Translations under genes and position numbers: made by a program
Part shown: piece by piece, positions 53,779 to 63,344 of the stretch
Layout of the letters: every line of letters starts with the position of its first letter
How positions within the stretch are numbered: the first letter of the stretch is position 1
NCBI RefSeq assembly: GCF_023516555.1
Contig: NZ_JAMGBD010000002.1
Span: 372,001 to 436,000 of the forward strand
DNA: 64,000 nt
Origin: Sphingomonas alba
Lineage (GTDB): Bacteria > Pseudomonadota > Alphaproteobacteria > Sphingomonadales > Sphingomonadaceae
Direction of reading: 5' to 3'
The notes under the pieces: model-generated
Database searches by the model: none
What the model was told of the DNA's origin: nothing
The model's input: the letters and a program-made list of their open reading frames with translations, nothing else

Positions 53779-55254
53779 ATGAGGATGCGCCGCGTTTTCC
53801 GCAGCCTGCTGTTCGCCGCTATGCTGGCCTCGGGACTGGCGGGTTGCGGGCCGTCCAACGACGAAGCGCTGGACGTTACGGTCATCGGTTCGGCCGCGCC
53901 GGCTCTCTCCGACCCCGATTCCGGCCCGCTCACCGCACCAAGCGAAGTGTTGATGGCGAGCACGGCGCAGGGATTGGTTCGGTTCGACCCGAAAGGGCAG
54001 ATCGAGCCCGGCCTCGCCGAGACATGGAACGTCAGTGACGACGGGCTGAGCTACATCTTCCGCCTGGCGACCGGCGACTGGCCCAACGGCCGGCCGATCG
54101 TTGCGCGCGACGTCGCCAAGATTCTCAACCGTGAGATACGGGCTTCCAGCCGCAACCCGCTGAAAGACACGCTGGGCGCAGTCGACGAAATCGTCCCCAT
54201 GACGGATCGCGTCATCGAAGTCCGGCTAAAGGCGCCGCGGCCATATCTGCTGCAGCTGCTGGCCCAGCCCCAGTTCGCCCTCGTCCGGGAAGGCCACGGC
54301 ACCGGCCCTTTCCTGATCGACTCCAAGCAGACTGTGCAGGGCGCCATCGCAGTGACGCGAACAATTCGGGTCGTCGACGATGCCGACCGGATCGAGCGCG
54401 TTCGGCTTCGCCATGCGTCCGCTCGCGACGCGATCCAGCAATTCCGGGCCGGCAAGGCCGGACTCGTCCTTGGCGGCACCTTTGCGGACCTGCCGCTTGT
54501 CCCCCGTGACCGGAGCACGCGGAATTCGCTGCGGTTCGATCCGGTCGCCGGGCTGTTCGGCCTGGTGCCGGCGCGAGCGACCGGGCCGATCGCCGACGCA
54601 CAACTGCGCGAACTGTTGGATGAAGCCATCAATCGCGACGCGCTGATTGCGGCCTTGAACGTCCCCAACCTGGTACCGCGAACGACGATCCTGCAGTCGG
54701 GACTGGAGGGTAGCGCCACGCCCCAGGTGCCGCCGTGGGCGGCAACAGCCCTTCAGGATCGTTATAACCAAGTGGTTGGGCAAGCGCGGACCGCGCTGGG
54801 TCCCGGGCGCTTGTCTCTCTCTGTCGCGCTGCCCACCGGTCCGGGAGCCGACTTGTTGTTTGAACGGTTGAAAGCTGACTGGGCGCCGCTCGGTGTTGAC
54901 CTGGTCCGTGTTGGCTGGGGAGCGAGCGCTGATTTGAAGCTGGTCGATGCAGTGGCGCCATCGAGCACGCCCGCCTGGTTCGTACGCAGTTTCCGCTGCG
55001 GCGTGGTGCCCATCTGCCTGCCGGAGGCCGACAAGCTGATGGACGACGGCCGCGACACGCAGGTTGCTGCCCAGCGCACGGCCTTCCTGACCCAAGCCGG
55101 ACGGATGCTCGACGAGAAAACCCTGTTCCTGCCGCTGGCGGCGCCCGTGCGCTGGTCGCTGGTGTCGGCCGACCTTCCCGGCTTTTCGGAGAACATCTTT
55201 GCCCGTCACCCGTTGAGCGGCTTGAGAGACAAACCGACACGGGAGCGGCAATGA
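53779..55254 (+). CDS. Family 5 solute-binding lipoprotein
   Basis: A 491-residue ABC-type solute-binding protein with a lipoprotein signal (basic MRMRRVFRS, hydrophobic segment, lipobox LAGC near residue 24). The LVRFDPKGQIEPGLAETWNVS and WPNGRPIVARDVAKIL segments are typical of SBP family 5 (peptides, nickel, opines). No permease or ATPase genes are next to it, so its transporter is elsewhere or it has another role. The stop overlaps the next start (ATGATG). Confidence 0.85.
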   Translation: MRMRRVFRSLLFAAMLASGLAGCGPSNDEALDVTVIGSAAPALSDPDSGPLTAPSEVLMASTAQGLVRFDPKGQIEPGLAETWNVSDDGLSYIFRLATGDWPNGRPIVARDVAKILNREIRASSRNPLKDTLGAVDEIVPMTDRVIEVRLKAPRPYLLQLLAQPQFALVREGHGTGPFLIDSKQTVQGAIAVTRTIRVVDDADRIERVRLRHASARDAIQQFRAGKAGLVLGGTFADLPLVPRDRSTRNSLRFDPVAGLFGLVPARATGPIADAQLRELLDEAINRDALIAALNVPNLVPRTTILQSGLEGSATPQVPPWAATALQDRYNQVVGQARTALGPGRLSLSVALPTGPGADLLFERLKADWAPLGVDLVRVGWGASADLKLVDAVAPSSTPAWFVRSFRCGVVPICLPEADKLMDDGRDTQVAAQRTAFLTQAGRMLDEKTLFLPLAAPVRWSLVSADLPGFSENIFARHPLSGLRDKPTRERQ

Positions 55255-55673
55255 TGGACGTCAGGCAGGAGGACCGCCGCCCCTTTCCGGGGCTAGGCAC
55301 CGACCCCCAGTCCGTGCGCACGCGGATCGAGACGATGGAACGGCTGCTGGAACATATCGTCACGATTCCCGGCACCAACCAGAAGATCGGGCTCGACGTC
55401 ATCCTCGACCTTGTGCCGATCGCGGGCAGCACGGCGGCCGCTGCTCTTGGCGCCTATATGGCCTGGGAGGCTCGCAACCTCGGTATGTCGAAATGGCAGG
55501 TCGCGCGCATGGCCGGGAATATCGGCGTCGACTGGCTGTTCGGCCTCATCCCCTGGGTCGGGGCGATCCCCGACCTCCTGTTCAAGTCCAACACGCGCAA
55601 CCTGCGCATCATCAAGCGGCACCTGGACAAGCACCACGCCAATACGGCGACGATCGAGGCGAAGCTCCGCTAG
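55251..55673 (+). CDS. DUF4112 family membrane protein
   Basis: A 140-residue protein with the DUF4112 pattern ILDLVPIAGSTAAAALGAYM and WLFGLIPWVGAIPDLLFKSN, two short hydrophobic helices. The start overlaps the end of the lipoprotein gene, which suggests co-translation. Function is unknown. Its final bases overlap the convergent peptidase gene. Confidence 0.85.
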   Translation: MMDVRQEDRRPFPGLGTDPQSVRTRIETMERLLEHIVTIPGTNQKIGLDVILDLVPIAGSTAAAALGAYMAWEARNLGMSKWQVARMAGNIGVDWLFGLIPWVGAIPDLLFKSNTRNLRIIKRHLDKHHANTATIEAKLR

Positions 55674-57766
55674 GGCTTCGTCGTCCCGACCTCCTTCGTC
55701 AGGAACGCCCAGAGCAACGCCGAGCGCTTGGCGTCTTCGGTCAGGTCGGCGCCGACGGAGTGACCGCCCTCGGTATATTCGTGGTAGTAGACGGTGTTGC
55801 CGTAAGCCTTGAGCTTGGCGCTCGCCTTGCGGGCATGGCCCGGATGCACGCGGTCGTCCTTCGTGGACAAATAAAAGAAGGTGGCCGGGTAACGGACGCC
55901 CTTCCTGATGTTCTGATATGGCGAATATTTGCTCATGAACGCCCAGTCGGCCGGCTTGTCGGGATCGCCATATTCATCGATCCACGACGCGCCTGCGAGC
56001 AGGTGCGAATAGCGCTTCATGTCGAACAGAGGCGAGCCGATGATCGCCGCGCGATAGAGGTCCGGATGCTGGGTGATCGAGGCGCCGGTCAGTACGCCGC
56101 CGTTCGAGCGGCCGGAGATTGCGATGCCGGCCTTCTTGGCGACGCCGGTGCGGATCAGGTCGCGCGAGACAGCTTCGAGGTCGTCGAAGCTGTTCTGCCG
56201 CTTTTCGCGCAAGGCGTCGCGCCACCAGCCCGGGCCATATTCACCGCCGCCGCGGATGTTGGCGAGAACGAACGCGCCGCCATCTTCGACCCAGAACAGG
56301 CCGAGCGGGTTGGCGCGGTAGGGTTGGCCGCTGAGATAGGTCGGGGTCTGGGCGTTGCGGAAGCCGCCATAGGCATGGACGAGCACGCCGGTCGGCTTGG
56401 TGACGCCCTTCTTGCGGACGAGGAAATAAGGGACGCGCGTGCCGTCCTTTGACTTGGCGAAGCGCTGGGTAACGGTGAACTTCGACGCATCGAACTGCGC
56501 GGGCAGCGAGGCGATGGTGCGGTTGCCGCCGCCGCCTACTGCGACGAGCGTCGTCGGCTGCAGCATGCCCTCGACGGTCGCAAAGGCGATGTCCTGCTTG
56601 TCGGCGCCGCCGATGATGTGGATCGTGCTGTTGCCCGGCAGGTTCATGTCCTGGCCGGCCCAATGGCCGTCGGGCTGGCGGGAATAACGGAAAAGCTTTC
56701 CCGAAACGTCGTCGAGCGCCTTGATCCAGAGGACGTTGTCGGTGGCGGAGACTTCCTCGATCGCCTGGGTCTTGCTCGGCGCCATGACGAGGGTCGGTGC
56801 AGGCTTCTGCCCCGCTAGCATCTGGTTGATGTCGAAGGCCACGACCGAGCCTGGCTGGAATGCGCCCAGCGGCTCGACGAGGGTGACGATCGCCTGGCCG
56901 GAGACGACGGCGTCGACGCTGGCAGTCTGCGGGATCGGCAGTTCGACCCAACGGCCGTCGGGCGTGCGCATGGAGACGCGCGATTCATAGAAGCCAACGT
57001 TGCGGCTGATGGCGACCCGGCGGGTCTTGCCATCCATGACCGAGAACGGGCCGATGCCGATGTTCTCGGGGCTGACTTCGGCGACCTGCGTCGCGGAACT
57101 CCACGGAGTGCCGCGCTTCCACTCCTTGACGATCCGCGGATAGCCGGACTTGGTGGCTGTCCCCTCGCCTTCGACCCGGGCGACCAGCAAGGTGTTTTCA
57201 TCGACCCAGGTGGCGTTGTTCTTGCCTTCCGGCACTTCGAAGCCGCCGGTGACGAACTGGCCGGTCGTCATGTCGAATTCGCGGATGATGTCGGCATCGC
57301 TGCCGCCCGGGCTTAATGAGACCAGGCAGTGGCGATATTCGGGCGCCAGGCAGTTGGCGCCGTGCCAGACCCAGCTTTTGCCTTCCGTCTTGCCCAATGC
57401 ATCGACGTCAATGACCGTGCGCCACTCGGGTTTGCCGGCCAGATAGGCATTGAGCGGCGAGACGCGCCACAGGCCGCGCTTGTGGTTCTCATCGACCCAA
57501 TGGTTGGTAACGAGGTCGCCCATGACCTCGTCGGGCATGGCGATACGGTTGGGATCGTTGAGGAGCGCCAGCGCCCGCTGCCGGTGCGCTTCGTAACCCG
57601 GCATCTTCGTCAGCAGGTCCTCGGTTTGGGCATTCCATTCCTTCACCTGCGCCAGCGGCTTTGCGCCCTGGATATCCTCCAGCCAGAGATAGGGGTCGGT
57701 CGACTGGGCAATGGCAGTGGTGGCGAGGCCGACGGCTGCGGCGGCGAGCAGGTGCTTGGGGCGCAT
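55670..57766 (-). CDS. Prolyl oligopeptidase-family serine peptidase
   Basis: A 698-residue exported enzyme (signal peptide about 20 residues, ending ATTAIA). Residues about 70-420 form a propeller and the C-terminal part is an alpha/beta hydrolase. The catalytic Ser is in ISGRSNGGVL, the Asp in STKDDRVHPGHA and the His in TEGGHSVGA. Family members cut after Pro in short peptides. Specificity here is unproven. Confidence 0.92.
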   Translation of the reverse strand: MRPKHLLAAAAVGLATTAIAQSTDPYLWLEDIQGAKPLAQVKEWNAQTEDLLTKMPGYEAHRQRALALLNDPNRIAMPDEVMGDLVTNHWVDENHKRGLWRVSPLNAYLAGKPEWRTVIDVDALGKTEGKSWVWHGANCLAPEYRHCLVSLSPGGSDADIIREFDMTTGQFVTGGFEVPEGKNNATWVDENTLLVARVEGEGTATKSGYPRIVKEWKRGTPWSSATQVAEVSPENIGIGPFSVMDGKTRRVAISRNVGFYESRVSMRTPDGRWVELPIPQTASVDAVVSGQAIVTLVEPLGAFQPGSVVAFDINQMLAGQKPAPTLVMAPSKTQAIEEVSATDNVLWIKALDDVSGKLFRYSRQPDGHWAGQDMNLPGNSTIHIIGGADKQDIAFATVEGMLQPTTLVAVGGGGNRTIASLPAQFDASKFTVTQRFAKSKDGTRVPYFLVRKKGVTKPTGVLVHAYGGFRNAQTPTYLSGQPYRANPLGLFWVEDGGAFVLANIRGGGEYGPGWWRDALREKRQNSFDDLEAVSRDLIRTGVAKKAGIAISGRSNGGVLTGASITQHPDLYRAAIIGSPLFDMKRYSHLLAGASWIDEYGDPDKPADWAFMSKYSPYQNIRKGVRYPATFFYLSTKDDRVHPGHARKASAKLKAYGNTVYYHEYTEGGHSVGADLTEDAKRSALLWAFLTKEVGTTKP

Positions 57767-57822
57767 GAAATACTCCGGAAAACTGAATTGGTGGGTCGAT
57801 GGCTGGAAAGGCGGCGGCTCGC

Positions 57823-58110
57823 CTAGCCCTGTTCGCTCAAGAAGCGCATCAGTTCTGCAAGCGTCGCTTCCATCTGGTCCTGCATCTGGCTGACGAGCTC
57901 GTTTTCGCGCATGCCTTCATGATCGAGCGGCTTGGAATAGCTCTCCGAAAACGCCTTCAAGTCCTGCTTGTCGAACACGCCGCGCTGGACGAGCTTGGCG
58001 AGGATGACGAGCAGGCCGTTGGTGTTGGCGATATTGCCGGCCACGAGCGCCTCATCGACCATCGAAAGACTCGTGTCCTTATCGGCGTCTTGTTCTTCAA
58101 CGTCGGTCAT
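57823..58110 (-). CDS. Hypothetical protein (95 aa)
   Basis: A 95-residue acidic helical protein (TDVEEQDADKDTSLSMVDEA, then LVSQMQDQMEATLAELMRF). The start overlaps the stop of the glycosylase gene (ATGA), which supports it. No family is recognised. Confidence 0.65.
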   Translation of the reverse strand: MTDVEEQDADKDTSLSMVDEALVAGNIANTNGLLVILAKLVQRGVFDKQDLKAFSESYSKPLDHEGMRENELVSQMQDQMEATLAELMRFLSEQG

Positions 58111-58616
58111 ATGGGTAATTTGGACGATTCCGGTGGCTGTGCAACCCCGGCGTGTCGGCGAAGCACCGCCCACGCTTGTGACTTGTCGGCGAACGGTCGT
58201 GTCAGCGCGGCGCTGGACGAAGGCAGGTCGATGAAGGTCAGGCCGGCATGTGAGGCAAGCGTACGGCGGCCGATGGCGGCGGCGGTCTTGCCGTTGAAGG
58301 CGACGGCTTCGAGGCGCGGATGGGAGGCAACATAGGTGACGAGTCGGTTCGCCGTTGCGTCGCGGATGGCGCCATCGAGGCTGCCCTGCCGGCGAGCCTC
58401 GGCAACGACGTCCCAAAGCGCAATCTCGCGCGCTGCCAGGCGTTCGAGGCGAACGTCATAGTCCATAGCCGCGAGGTCTTCAGTGATCGCCAGGCCAAGC
58501 AACCGCCAGAATTGATTGGTCGGATGCGCGTAGTAACGCTGCGCGGCGAGCGATGCCTCGCCCGGCAATGAGCCGAGGATCAGGAGCCGCGCATCCTGCG
58601 ATCCAACCGGGCCCAT
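58107..58616 (-). CDS. DNA-deoxyinosine glycosylase (uracil-DNA glycosylase superfamily)
   Basis: A 169-residue glycosylase. The first motif LILGSLPGEASLAAQRYYAHPTN (near residue 11), FWRLLG, and the later VAFNGKTAA segment fit the family of hypoxanthine-DNA glycosylases. It would remove deaminated adenine from DNA. Length is normal. It is coupled to the 95-aa gene. Confidence 0.85.
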   Translation of the reverse strand: MGPVGSQDARLLILGSLPGEASLAAQRYYAHPTNQFWRLLGLAITEDLAAMDYDVRLERLAAREIALWDVVAEARRQGSLDGAIRDATANRLVTYVASHPRLEAVAFNGKTAAAIGRRTLASHAGLTFIDLPSSSAALTRPFADKSQAWAVLRRHAGVAQPPESSKLPI

Positions 58617-58685
58617 TGAACGTTTTTTGTCGATCGCATCTCTCCGGTTGCGGGTTCCACGCGCCAGCCGCTACAGGCGGTCGCA

Positions 58686-59900
58686 ATGAAGCCCGAAGAG
58701 CTCCGCATCGCCCTCTTTTCGGGCAATTACAATTATGTGCGCGACGGGGCCAACCAGGCACTCAACCGCCTGGTCGGCTATCTGTTGCGGCAAGGCGCGC
58801 ACGTGCGCATTTATTCGCCGACAACCGACCATCCGGCCTTCCCTCCGACCGGCGACCTGGTCAGCATCCCGTCGATCCCCTTTCCCGGGCGCGGCGAGTA
58901 TCAATTGGGCTTGGGCTTGAACTCGGCGATCCGGCGCGACCTGGCCGAATTCCAACCCAACGTCGTCCATATTGCCGTGCCCGATATCGTCGCCCACCGC
59001 GCGCTGAGTTGGGCGAGGAACCGCAGGCTGCCGGTGATCGCATCCGTACACACACGGTTCGACACCTATCTCCAATATTACAACCTCAAGTGGCTGGAGC
59101 CGGTGGCCCGCGCGATCATGCGCCGCTATTACCGCCGCTGCGACGCGATCGTCGTTCCGGCGGACTCCATCGCCGCTATTTTCCGCGCCCAGCGCATGAG
59201 CAACGACATTTCGATGTGGCGCCGGGGGGTCGACCGCGAACAGTTCAATCCGGATCGGCGCAGCGAAGAATGGCGCGCGGCGCACGGCATCGCCAAGGAC
59301 GAGGTGGTTGTCAGCTTCCTCGGCAGGCTGGTGCTCGAAAAGGGGCTCGACGTGTTCTCGGACGCAATCGACGCGGCGCGCGAACGAGGCGTGGCGCTGA
59401 GGGTCGTCGTGATCGGCGACGGCCCGGCACGGGACTTCTTCCGCGAACGCCTGCCCGACGCGATTTTCACGGGGCAGCTAACCGGCGCCGAGCTGGCAAC
59501 GGCACTGGCGTCTACCGACGTCTTTCTCAATCCGTCGATTACCGAAGCCTTCGGCAATGTGACCCTGGAGGCGATGGCCAGCGGCCTGCCCGTGATCGCC
59601 GCGATCGCCACCGGCGCGACCAACCTGGTTCACGATGGCGAGACTGGGGTCCTCGTCGATCCTTTGGACATCGAGGCCTATGCCGACGCGTTGCAGGATT
59701 ATGCCGCGGACAAGGCGCTTCGCCGCCTGCACGGCCACGCGGGCATTGCATTCGCCAAGACGATGGATTGGGACCGGATCAATTCGGTCGTCATGCGCCT
59801 TTACCAGCGCGTCATAGACCGGCGGGAGCGGCTCGAACGCATTCGCGAGGTTCGCCGCCTGCGCTGGCCCTTCGGCATGAAAAAAGTGACCGACGCCTAA
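58686..59900 (+). CDS. GT4-family glycosyltransferase
   Basis: A 404-residue GT-B enzyme. The N-terminal domain begins RIALFSGNYNYVRDGAN. The C-terminal donor domain has FLGRLVLEKGLDVFSDAI and the ExxxE-type signature PSITEAFGNVTLEAMASGLP. The sequence resembles enzymes that add mannose or glucose to lipid carriers, but donor and acceptor are unknown. The last codons overlap a hairpin that ends the padR transcript on the other strand. Confidence 0.88.
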   Translation: MKPEELRIALFSGNYNYVRDGANQALNRLVGYLLRQGAHVRIYSPTTDHPAFPPTGDLVSIPSIPFPGRGEYQLGLGLNSAIRRDLAEFQPNVVHIAVPDIVAHRALSWARNRRLPVIASVHTRFDTYLQYYNLKWLEPVARAIMRRYYRRCDAIVVPADSIAAIFRAQRMSNDISMWRRGVDREQFNPDRRSEEWRAAHGIAKDEVVVSFLGRLVLEKGLDVFSDAIDAARERGVALRVVVIGDGPARDFFRERLPDAIFTGQLTGAELATALASTDVFLNPSITEAFGNVTLEAMASGLPVIAAIATGATNLVHDGETGVLVDPLDIEAYADALQDYAADKALRRLHGHAGIAFAKTMDWDRINSVVMRLYQRVIDRRERLERIREVRRLRWPFGMKKVTDA

Positions 59901-59912
59901 ACGTCGGTCACT
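59881..59912 (-). terminator. Terminator for padR lying inside the glycosyltransferase stop region
   Basis: AGTGACCGACG/CGTCGGTCACT (11 bp, 6-base loop at 59885-59912). On the minus strand it is followed by TTTTTTCAT, so it ends the padR message about 20 bases after its stop codon. On the plus strand there is no T-run. Confidence 0.8.
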
Positions 59913-59931
59913 ACCTCAGCGTTGTTGAAAC

Positions 59932-60594
59932 CTATTCGTCGTCGTCGGCGTCCGGTTCGTCCGCGTCTGGACGGCGGGCCTTTTTCGCCCGCTCGATCCG
60001 CTGCGCGGCATCGTCGAGAATGTCGACGACCTCTTCCAGCAAATCCTCATGCCAGCCTTCGGCCGCGACGCGGTTGCGGAGCGCGGTCATGAGGTTGCCG
60101 ATCGCCCGGCCGATTTCTGGTCGCTGGCCGTGGCGGCGGGTGCGGCCGTGGCCTTCAAGGCGCTCGAACAGTTCTTCGACCTCTTCCTCATTTTCTTCGA
60201 GGTGGGTGCGGCCGGCGTCAGTCGCTTCATAGACCTTCTTGCTGTCCTTGGACTTGCGCTCAGCGATGAAGCCGATGTCCTCCAGCATGTTGAGCGTCGG
60301 ATAGACGATGCCCGGACTGGGGCCGTAATCGCCTTCGGTCAGGTCTTCGATGGCCTTGATCAGCTCATAGCCGTGACGCGGCTCGTCAGCGATCAGCTTC
60401 AGGACGACGAGGCGAAGCTCGCCGCCTTCGAACATGCGCTTGCGGTCGCGCCGGCCGTGGCGACGCCCGCCGCCCCAGCCGCCACCGGGGCCATCGCCGA
60501 AATCGAAATGAAAGCCGCCCGGGCCAAAGCCGAAGCTGCGCCCGCGAGCTGCCCAGCGCTTGTGCCCGGGTCCGCAATCATAATGGATTTTCAT
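59932..60594 (-). CDS. PadR family transcriptional regulator
   Basis: A 220-residue protein. A His/Gly/Asp-rich N-terminal region (residues 1-50) precedes a PadR winged helix (LRLVVLKLIADEPRHGYELIKAIEDL, then GIVYPTLNMLEDIGFI). A charged coiled C-terminus follows. PadR proteins repress nearby genes in response to ligands. AAAGGAGAG precedes the ATG. An 18-bp palindrome 20 bases upstream is probably its operator. Confidence 0.88.
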   Translation of the reverse strand: MKIHYDCGPGHKRWAARGRSFGFGPGGFHFDFGDGPGGGWGGGRRHGRRDRKRMFEGGELRLVVLKLIADEPRHGYELIKAIEDLTEGDYGPSPGIVYPTLNMLEDIGFIAERKSKDSKKVYEATDAGRTHLEENEEEVEELFERLEGHGRTRRHGQRPEIGRAIGNLMTALRNRVAAEGWHEDLLEEVVDILDDAAQRIERAKKARRPDADEPDADDDE

Positions 60595-60614
60595 CAATCT
60601 CTCCTTTTGATAGG

Positions 60615-60632
60615 TCTAAGATATATCTTAGA
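60615..60632. promoter_or_regulatory. Perfect palindrome TCTAAGATATATCTTAGA
   Basis: An 18-bp perfect palindrome in the 94-base gap between padR and the divergent rarA. It fits PadR-type operators, which are AT-rich palindromes, and suggests autorepression and possible control of rarA. Confidence 0.65.
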
Positions 60633-60688
60633 TGCATCGACAACAAGAGATCCGTGCAACTTTTTCTGGCCGCGCCTATTGCGAGGGG

Positions 60689-62026
60689 ATGGCCGACCTG
60701 TTCGCCGACGACGTCCCTCCGCCGACCACCGTGCACGAGCCGGCGGCCGATGCGCCGCTCGCCGACCGGATCCGGCCCCGGAGCCTCGATGACATCGTCG
60801 GGCAGGAGCATCTGACTGGCCCGGACGGCGCGATCGGCCGGATGGTGGCCGCGGGGAAATTGTCCTCGCTGATCCTGTGGGGGCCGCCGGGGACCGGCAA
60901 GACAAGCATTGCCCGGCTGCTGGCCGATGCGGTCGGCCTCAGGTTCGTCGCCTTGTCCGCAGTCTTTTCCGGCGTCGCCGATTTGAAGAAGGTCTTCGCC
61001 GAAGCACGGCAGGCGGCGAAGGCCGGGCAGCGTACCTTGTTGTTCGTGGACGAAATCCACCGCTTCAGCCGTGCCCAGCAGGATGGCTTCCTGCCTTATG
61101 TCGAGGACGGCACGGTGACCTTGGTCGGCGCGACGACCGAGAACCCGAGCTTCGAGCTGAATGCCGCGCTATTGTCCCGGTGCCAGGTATTGATCCTGCA
61201 CCGGCTGGACCATGCGGCTCTGTGCAAGCTGCTCGACCGCGCCGAGGAGCTGACCAAGAGGCCCCTGCCCCTGACGTCCGATGCGCGCGACGCCCTGGTC
61301 GCCAGCGCCGACGGCGATGGCCGCTTCCTGCTGAACCAGGCCGAAACCTTGTTTGACGTTGAACTTGAAGAGCAACTCGACCCGGCGGGGCTTGCCGGTT
61401 TCCTGCAGCGTCGGGTCGCGGTCTACGACAAGGATCGCGAGGGCCATTACAACCTGATCTCGGCCCTCCACAAAACCATCCGCGGCTCCGACCCGCAGGC
61501 CGCGCTTTATTATCTGGCGCGCATGCTGACGGCGGGCGAGGAACCGTTCTATTTGCTCCGCCGCCTCACCCGGGCGGCGATGGAGGACATCGGCCTCGCC
61601 GACCCGCAGGCGCTCGTACAATGCCTTGCCGCCAAGGATGCCTATGATTTCCTGGGCTCGCCGGAGGGTGAGTTGGCGCTGGTGCAGGCGTGCCTGTACC
61701 TCGCCGTCGCACCCAAATCGAACGCCGCCTATTCGGCGCAGAAGACCGCCTGGCGGAGCGCTCGCGAAACCGGATCGCTGATGCCCCCGGCACACATCCT
61801 CAATGCCCCGACCAAGCTGATGAAGGACATCGGCTACGGCAAGAATTATGCCTATGACCACAGTGTCGAGGGAGCCTTTTCCGGCCAGGATTATTGGCCC
61901 GAGGGCATGACCTCCGAAACCTTCTACGAACCGACCGACCGCGGCTTCGAGGCACGGGTGCGCGAACGCCTTGCCTATTGGGAAGAAATGCGGAGAGAGA
62001 AGAGAAACCCAAGCGACGAGGAATAG
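60689..62026 (+). CDS. rarA: Replication-associated recombination protein A
   Basis: A 445-residue AAA+ ATPase related to the clamp-loader family that acts at stalled replication forks. Walker A LWGPPGTGKTSIAR, Walker B LLFVDEIHRFSRAQQ and the sensor segment ATTENPSFELNAALLSRC are present, and the C-terminal tetramerisation part is complete. The ATG at 60689 is preferred to a start at 60632. Confidence 0.94.
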   Translation: MADLFADDVPPPTTVHEPAADAPLADRIRPRSLDDIVGQEHLTGPDGAIGRMVAAGKLSSLILWGPPGTGKTSIARLLADAVGLRFVALSAVFSGVADLKKVFAEARQAAKAGQRTLLFVDEIHRFSRAQQDGFLPYVEDGTVTLVGATTENPSFELNAALLSRCQVLILHRLDHAALCKLLDRAEELTKRPLPLTSDARDALVASADGDGRFLLNQAETLFDVELEEQLDPAGLAGFLQRRVAVYDKDREGHYNLISALHKTIRGSDPQAALYYLARMLTAGEEPFYLLRRLTRAAMEDIGLADPQALVQCLAAKDAYDFLGSPEGELALVQACLYLAVAPKSNAAYSAQKTAWRSARETGSLMPPAHILNAPTKLMKDIGYGKNYAYDHSVEGAFSGQDYWPEGMTSETFYEPTDRGFEARVRERLAYWEEMRREKRNPSDEE

Positions 62027-62036
62027 GGGAGAGGCA

Positions 62037-63344
62037 ATGTACCGTTCCGAAGCTCCGGCAGCCTATTGGCGCGACCAGTTGATCCTCTGGGGACCACGCG
62101 TCCTGTTTGCGATCCTCATCCTCATTGTCACCCACTTCGTGGCGAAGGCAGTGCAGTGGGGCGTTGCGCGCGCGATCGATAAGGTACCGGTGCTCAAGCG
62201 CCATCGCGAGGCGGGGGTCGACTCAGTCGGCACGGAGCTTGGCCGTCTCGCTTATTGGCTGGTGTGGCTGGTCGGCCTGATCGCGGCGCTGCAGCCGCTT
62301 GGCCTGTCCGGCGTGCTCACGCCGGTCACGAACCTTACCAACGAGGTCTTCGCCTTCCTGCCGCGGCTGCTCGGGGCGGGACTCTTCTTCTTTGCCGGCC
62401 TGATCCTGGCCCGTGTCGTGCGGCATGTCGTTGAAGCGGCTCTCGGAGCGCTAAACCTCGAGCGACTGCTCGGCCGCGCCGGAGTCAGCATCGGCGAGCC
62501 ACCGCTTGCGGTCGACGAGACCGGTGTCGCAAAAGAAGGCGTTGCCCCTGCGCGAAGCTCGATCGCGAAAGCGGTCGGGGTCACGGTGTCGGCAATCATC
62601 ATCATCTTCGCTGCCATCGGCGCGCTGCAGATCCTCCAGATCTCGGCAATTTCCGATCCGGCAACGAACATGCTGAATGCGATTGCGCTGGCGATCCCCA
62701 ATGTCCTCGGCGCACTCGTCTGGGTAACGCTCGCCTATATCATCGGCCGCTGGGTGAAGAGCCTGCTGGAGACAATCCTTCCCAGCCTCGGCTTTGACAA
62801 TGCCGTTCGGGCGCTCGGCGTGATGCCGTCCACCGCGGTTCCGTCGAAAGTCGTCGGCACACTGGCGATGACCGCAGCGATCCTCGTCGGCCTGATGGAA
62901 GCGGCTCAGCAGGTCGGCGGAGATTCGACTGCTGCTTTGATGTTCCAGATCACCGAACTCGGCGCCAAGGTCATCTTTGGCACGGTGATCATTGTCGTCG
63001 GACTGTTCCTGGCCCGCATCCTCGCCAATCTGGTCGGGAGCTCGACCGGAGAGAGCAGCTATGCCGAGACGATCGTCAAATATGCGATCATCGCCCTGTT
63101 CACCGCGATCGGCCTCACCTTCATGGGCCTGGCCGACCAGATCGTCATGATGGCGTTCGGCCTGATCCTTGGCAGCGCGGCCGTTGCGACCGCCCTCGCC
63201 TTCGGCCTTGGCGGACGGGACTGGGCGGCACGGCAGCTGGAGGACTGGAGCAATAGCGGGCGTCCGTCGTCCCCGCCGCCGCCTCCCCCGCGGATCCGGC
63301 GCCAGCCGCCGGATGAGGACGACAACCAGCCGCCGCTGGTGTGA
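62037..63344 (+). CDS. Mechanosensitive channel-like membrane protein
   Basis: A 435-residue membrane protein. Two similar parts each carry helices of the conserved TM-helix type (LLGAGLFFFAGLILARVVRH, then LGALVWVTLAYIIGRWVKSL, and FGTVIIVVGLFLARILANLV). It ends in a Pro-rich tail (PPPPPPRIRRQPPDEDD). There is no MscS beta-domain, so it belongs to the TM-repeat group rather than to MscS itself. GGGGAGAGGCA precedes the ATG; rarA ends 10 bases upstream. Confidence 0.8.
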   Translation: MYRSEAPAAYWRDQLILWGPRVLFAILILIVTHFVAKAVQWGVARAIDKVPVLKRHREAGVDSVGTELGRLAYWLVWLVGLIAALQPLGLSGVLTPVTNLTNEVFAFLPRLLGAGLFFFAGLILARVVRHVVEAALGALNLERLLGRAGVSIGEPPLAVDETGVAKEGVAPARSSIAKAVGVTVSAIIIIFAAIGALQILQISAISDPATNMLNAIALAIPNVLGALVWVTLAYIIGRWVKSLLETILPSLGFDNAVRALGVMPSTAVPSKVVGTLAMTAAILVGLMEAAQQVGGDSTAALMFQITELGAKVIFGTVIIVVGLFLARILANLVGSSTGESSYAETIVKYAIIALFTAIGLTFMGLADQIVMMAFGLILGSAAVATALAFGLGGRDWAARQLEDWSNSGRPSSPPPPPPRIRRQPPDEDDNQPPLV

